Translations under genes and position numbers: made by a program
Assembly: GCA_004762155.1 (NCBI GenBank)
Contig: SIHP01000004.1
Span: 124,001-188,000, forward strand
Length of the DNA stretch: 64,000 nt
Direction of reading: 5' to 3'
From: Flavobacteriaceae bacterium
GTDB lineage: Bacteria > Bacteroidota > Bacteroidia > Flavobacteriales > Flavobacteriaceae
Shown: positions 63,493-64,000 of the stretch, one piece after another
How the letters are laid out: each line of letters starts with the position of its first letter
Position numbering within the stretch: the stretch's first letter is position 1
The notes under the pieces: model-generated
What the model was told of the DNA's origin: nothing
The model's database searches: none
What the model saw: only the letters and a program-made list of their open reading frames with translations

Positions 63493-64000
63493 TTATGATT
63501 TTATATTTTTATACATAAAATTCCTGATTTTTTCGATAATTAAATCAGCATCTTCTTCTAATGCAAAATGCCCAGTATTATAGATGTTATAATCTATATT
63601 TTTAACATCCTTCTTAAAAGCTTCGGCACCACTTTCAGGAAAAAAAGCATCGTTCTTACCCCAAACTACTAATAATGGTGGTTGATTATCCCGTAAATAT
63701 TTTTGCCATTTTGGATATAACTTAATGTTATTTTGATAATCATAAAATAAATCTAAATTAATAGCGTGTGCATTAGGTCTTGATAATCTTAAATAATCTA
63801 AATGCCATGTATCCGGATTTATATTTTCTTCATTTCTAACTCCATGTGTGTATTGCCATTTTAATCCATCTAAAGAAAACACAGGTAATAAAGCTTTCTC
63901 TGTTGCTGTATTTCTATTTTTCCATAAAGGTCTTACACTTGCCCATCCTTTACCTAAACCTTCTTCGTATACATTTCCGTTTTGAGTAATGATTGCCGTA
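63493..64000 (-). CDS. Partial alpha/beta hydrolase (N-terminus beyond window)
   Basis: Reading frame open from the window edge (residues start TAIITQNGNVYEEGLGKGWA) to stop at 63493, about 168 codons. The C-terminal half is clearly homologous to the 329-aa neighbour: LFYDYQNNIKLYPKWQKYL, LLVVWGKNDAFFPESGAEAF, and catalytic His in NTGHFALEED. An internal GTG (63882) is not the true start. The nucleophile lies outside the window. Confidence 0.88.
   Translation of the reverse strand, partial: TAIITQNGNVYEEGLGKGWASVRPLWKNRNTATEKALLPVFSLDGLKWQYTHGVRNEENINPDTWHLDYLRLSRPNAHAINLDLFYDYQNNIKLYPKWQKYLRDNQPPLLVVWGKNDAFFPESGAEAFKKDVKNIDYNIYNTGHFALEEDADLIIEKIRNFMYKNIKS

Noticed and set aside
1-64000. tRNA, rRNA, CRISPR arrays and insertion sequences
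   Set aside because: No T-loop-like GTTCGAATCC pattern, regularly spaced repeats or transposase motifs were found by eye; a tRNAscan/ISfinder run would settle it.

Overview
The window is low-GC DNA from a Bacteroidota bacterium, most likely a marine Flavobacteriaceae (Polaribacter/Tenacibaculum-like). The signs are secreted proteins with C-terminal type IX secretion (T9SS) sorting domains, PorX, the flavobacterial lpxD-lpxC/fabZ-lpxA-efp-lpxD2-sucD order, promoters with a TAnnTTTG -7 box and no Shine-Dalgarno sequences. No tRNA, rRNA, CRISPR array, transposase or prophage was seen. Both edges cut genes (1 and 64000).

Region 1-8308 (minus strand) is a secretome patch: three paralogous T9SS-type surface proteins that share a C-terminal module, two of them each followed 27 nt later by a tiny Tat-signal-like protein. 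One of these small genes is frameshifted in an A-run. A phage-tail-collar-fold protein lies upstream. Region 8662-26670 is mostly housekeeping: ychF, a lipoprotein S9 peptidase, a cysteine synthase/CBS-like enzyme, alanine dehydrogenase, tsaE, porX, an HD phosphohydrolase, the lipid A genes, efp, sucD and an M16 lipoprotein peptidase.

Region 26811-50773 (minus strand, about 24 kb) is one nitrate/nitrite superlocus in several transcription units: nrtABCD-like ABC transporter plus an outer-membrane porin; a redox operon (globin, Tll0287/DUF3365 haem lipoprotein, 4-TM putative di-haem b protein, FAD/2Fe-2S reductase, pentahaem cytochrome c); a monocistronic FNR-type regulator with four Fe-S-type cysteines; narK, a single-chain nitrate reductase (molybdopterin + FAD + BFD), and a rubredoxin protein built on sulfite/nitrite-reductase half domains; and nirB-nirD-DUF4202-NarX-like kinase-RidA-NarL-like regulator. 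The four major promoters (nrtA, globin, narK, nirB) carry the same 16-bp inverted repeat TAAGTA-N4-TACTTA 18-28 nt before the start codon. This ties the uncharacterised globin/cytochrome operon to nitrate assimilation and is the main discovery candidate of the window.

Region 51295-64000 holds an E2 acyltransferase, a GNAT, a TIGR01777 epimerase, a DUF5117 zinc protease, queE, a DUF853 (YjgR) ATPase, a lipoprotein, a thioredoxin-fold protein, nrnA, a decayed coding remnant, and two tandem haloalkane-dehalogenase-like hydrolases, the last cut by the window edge.
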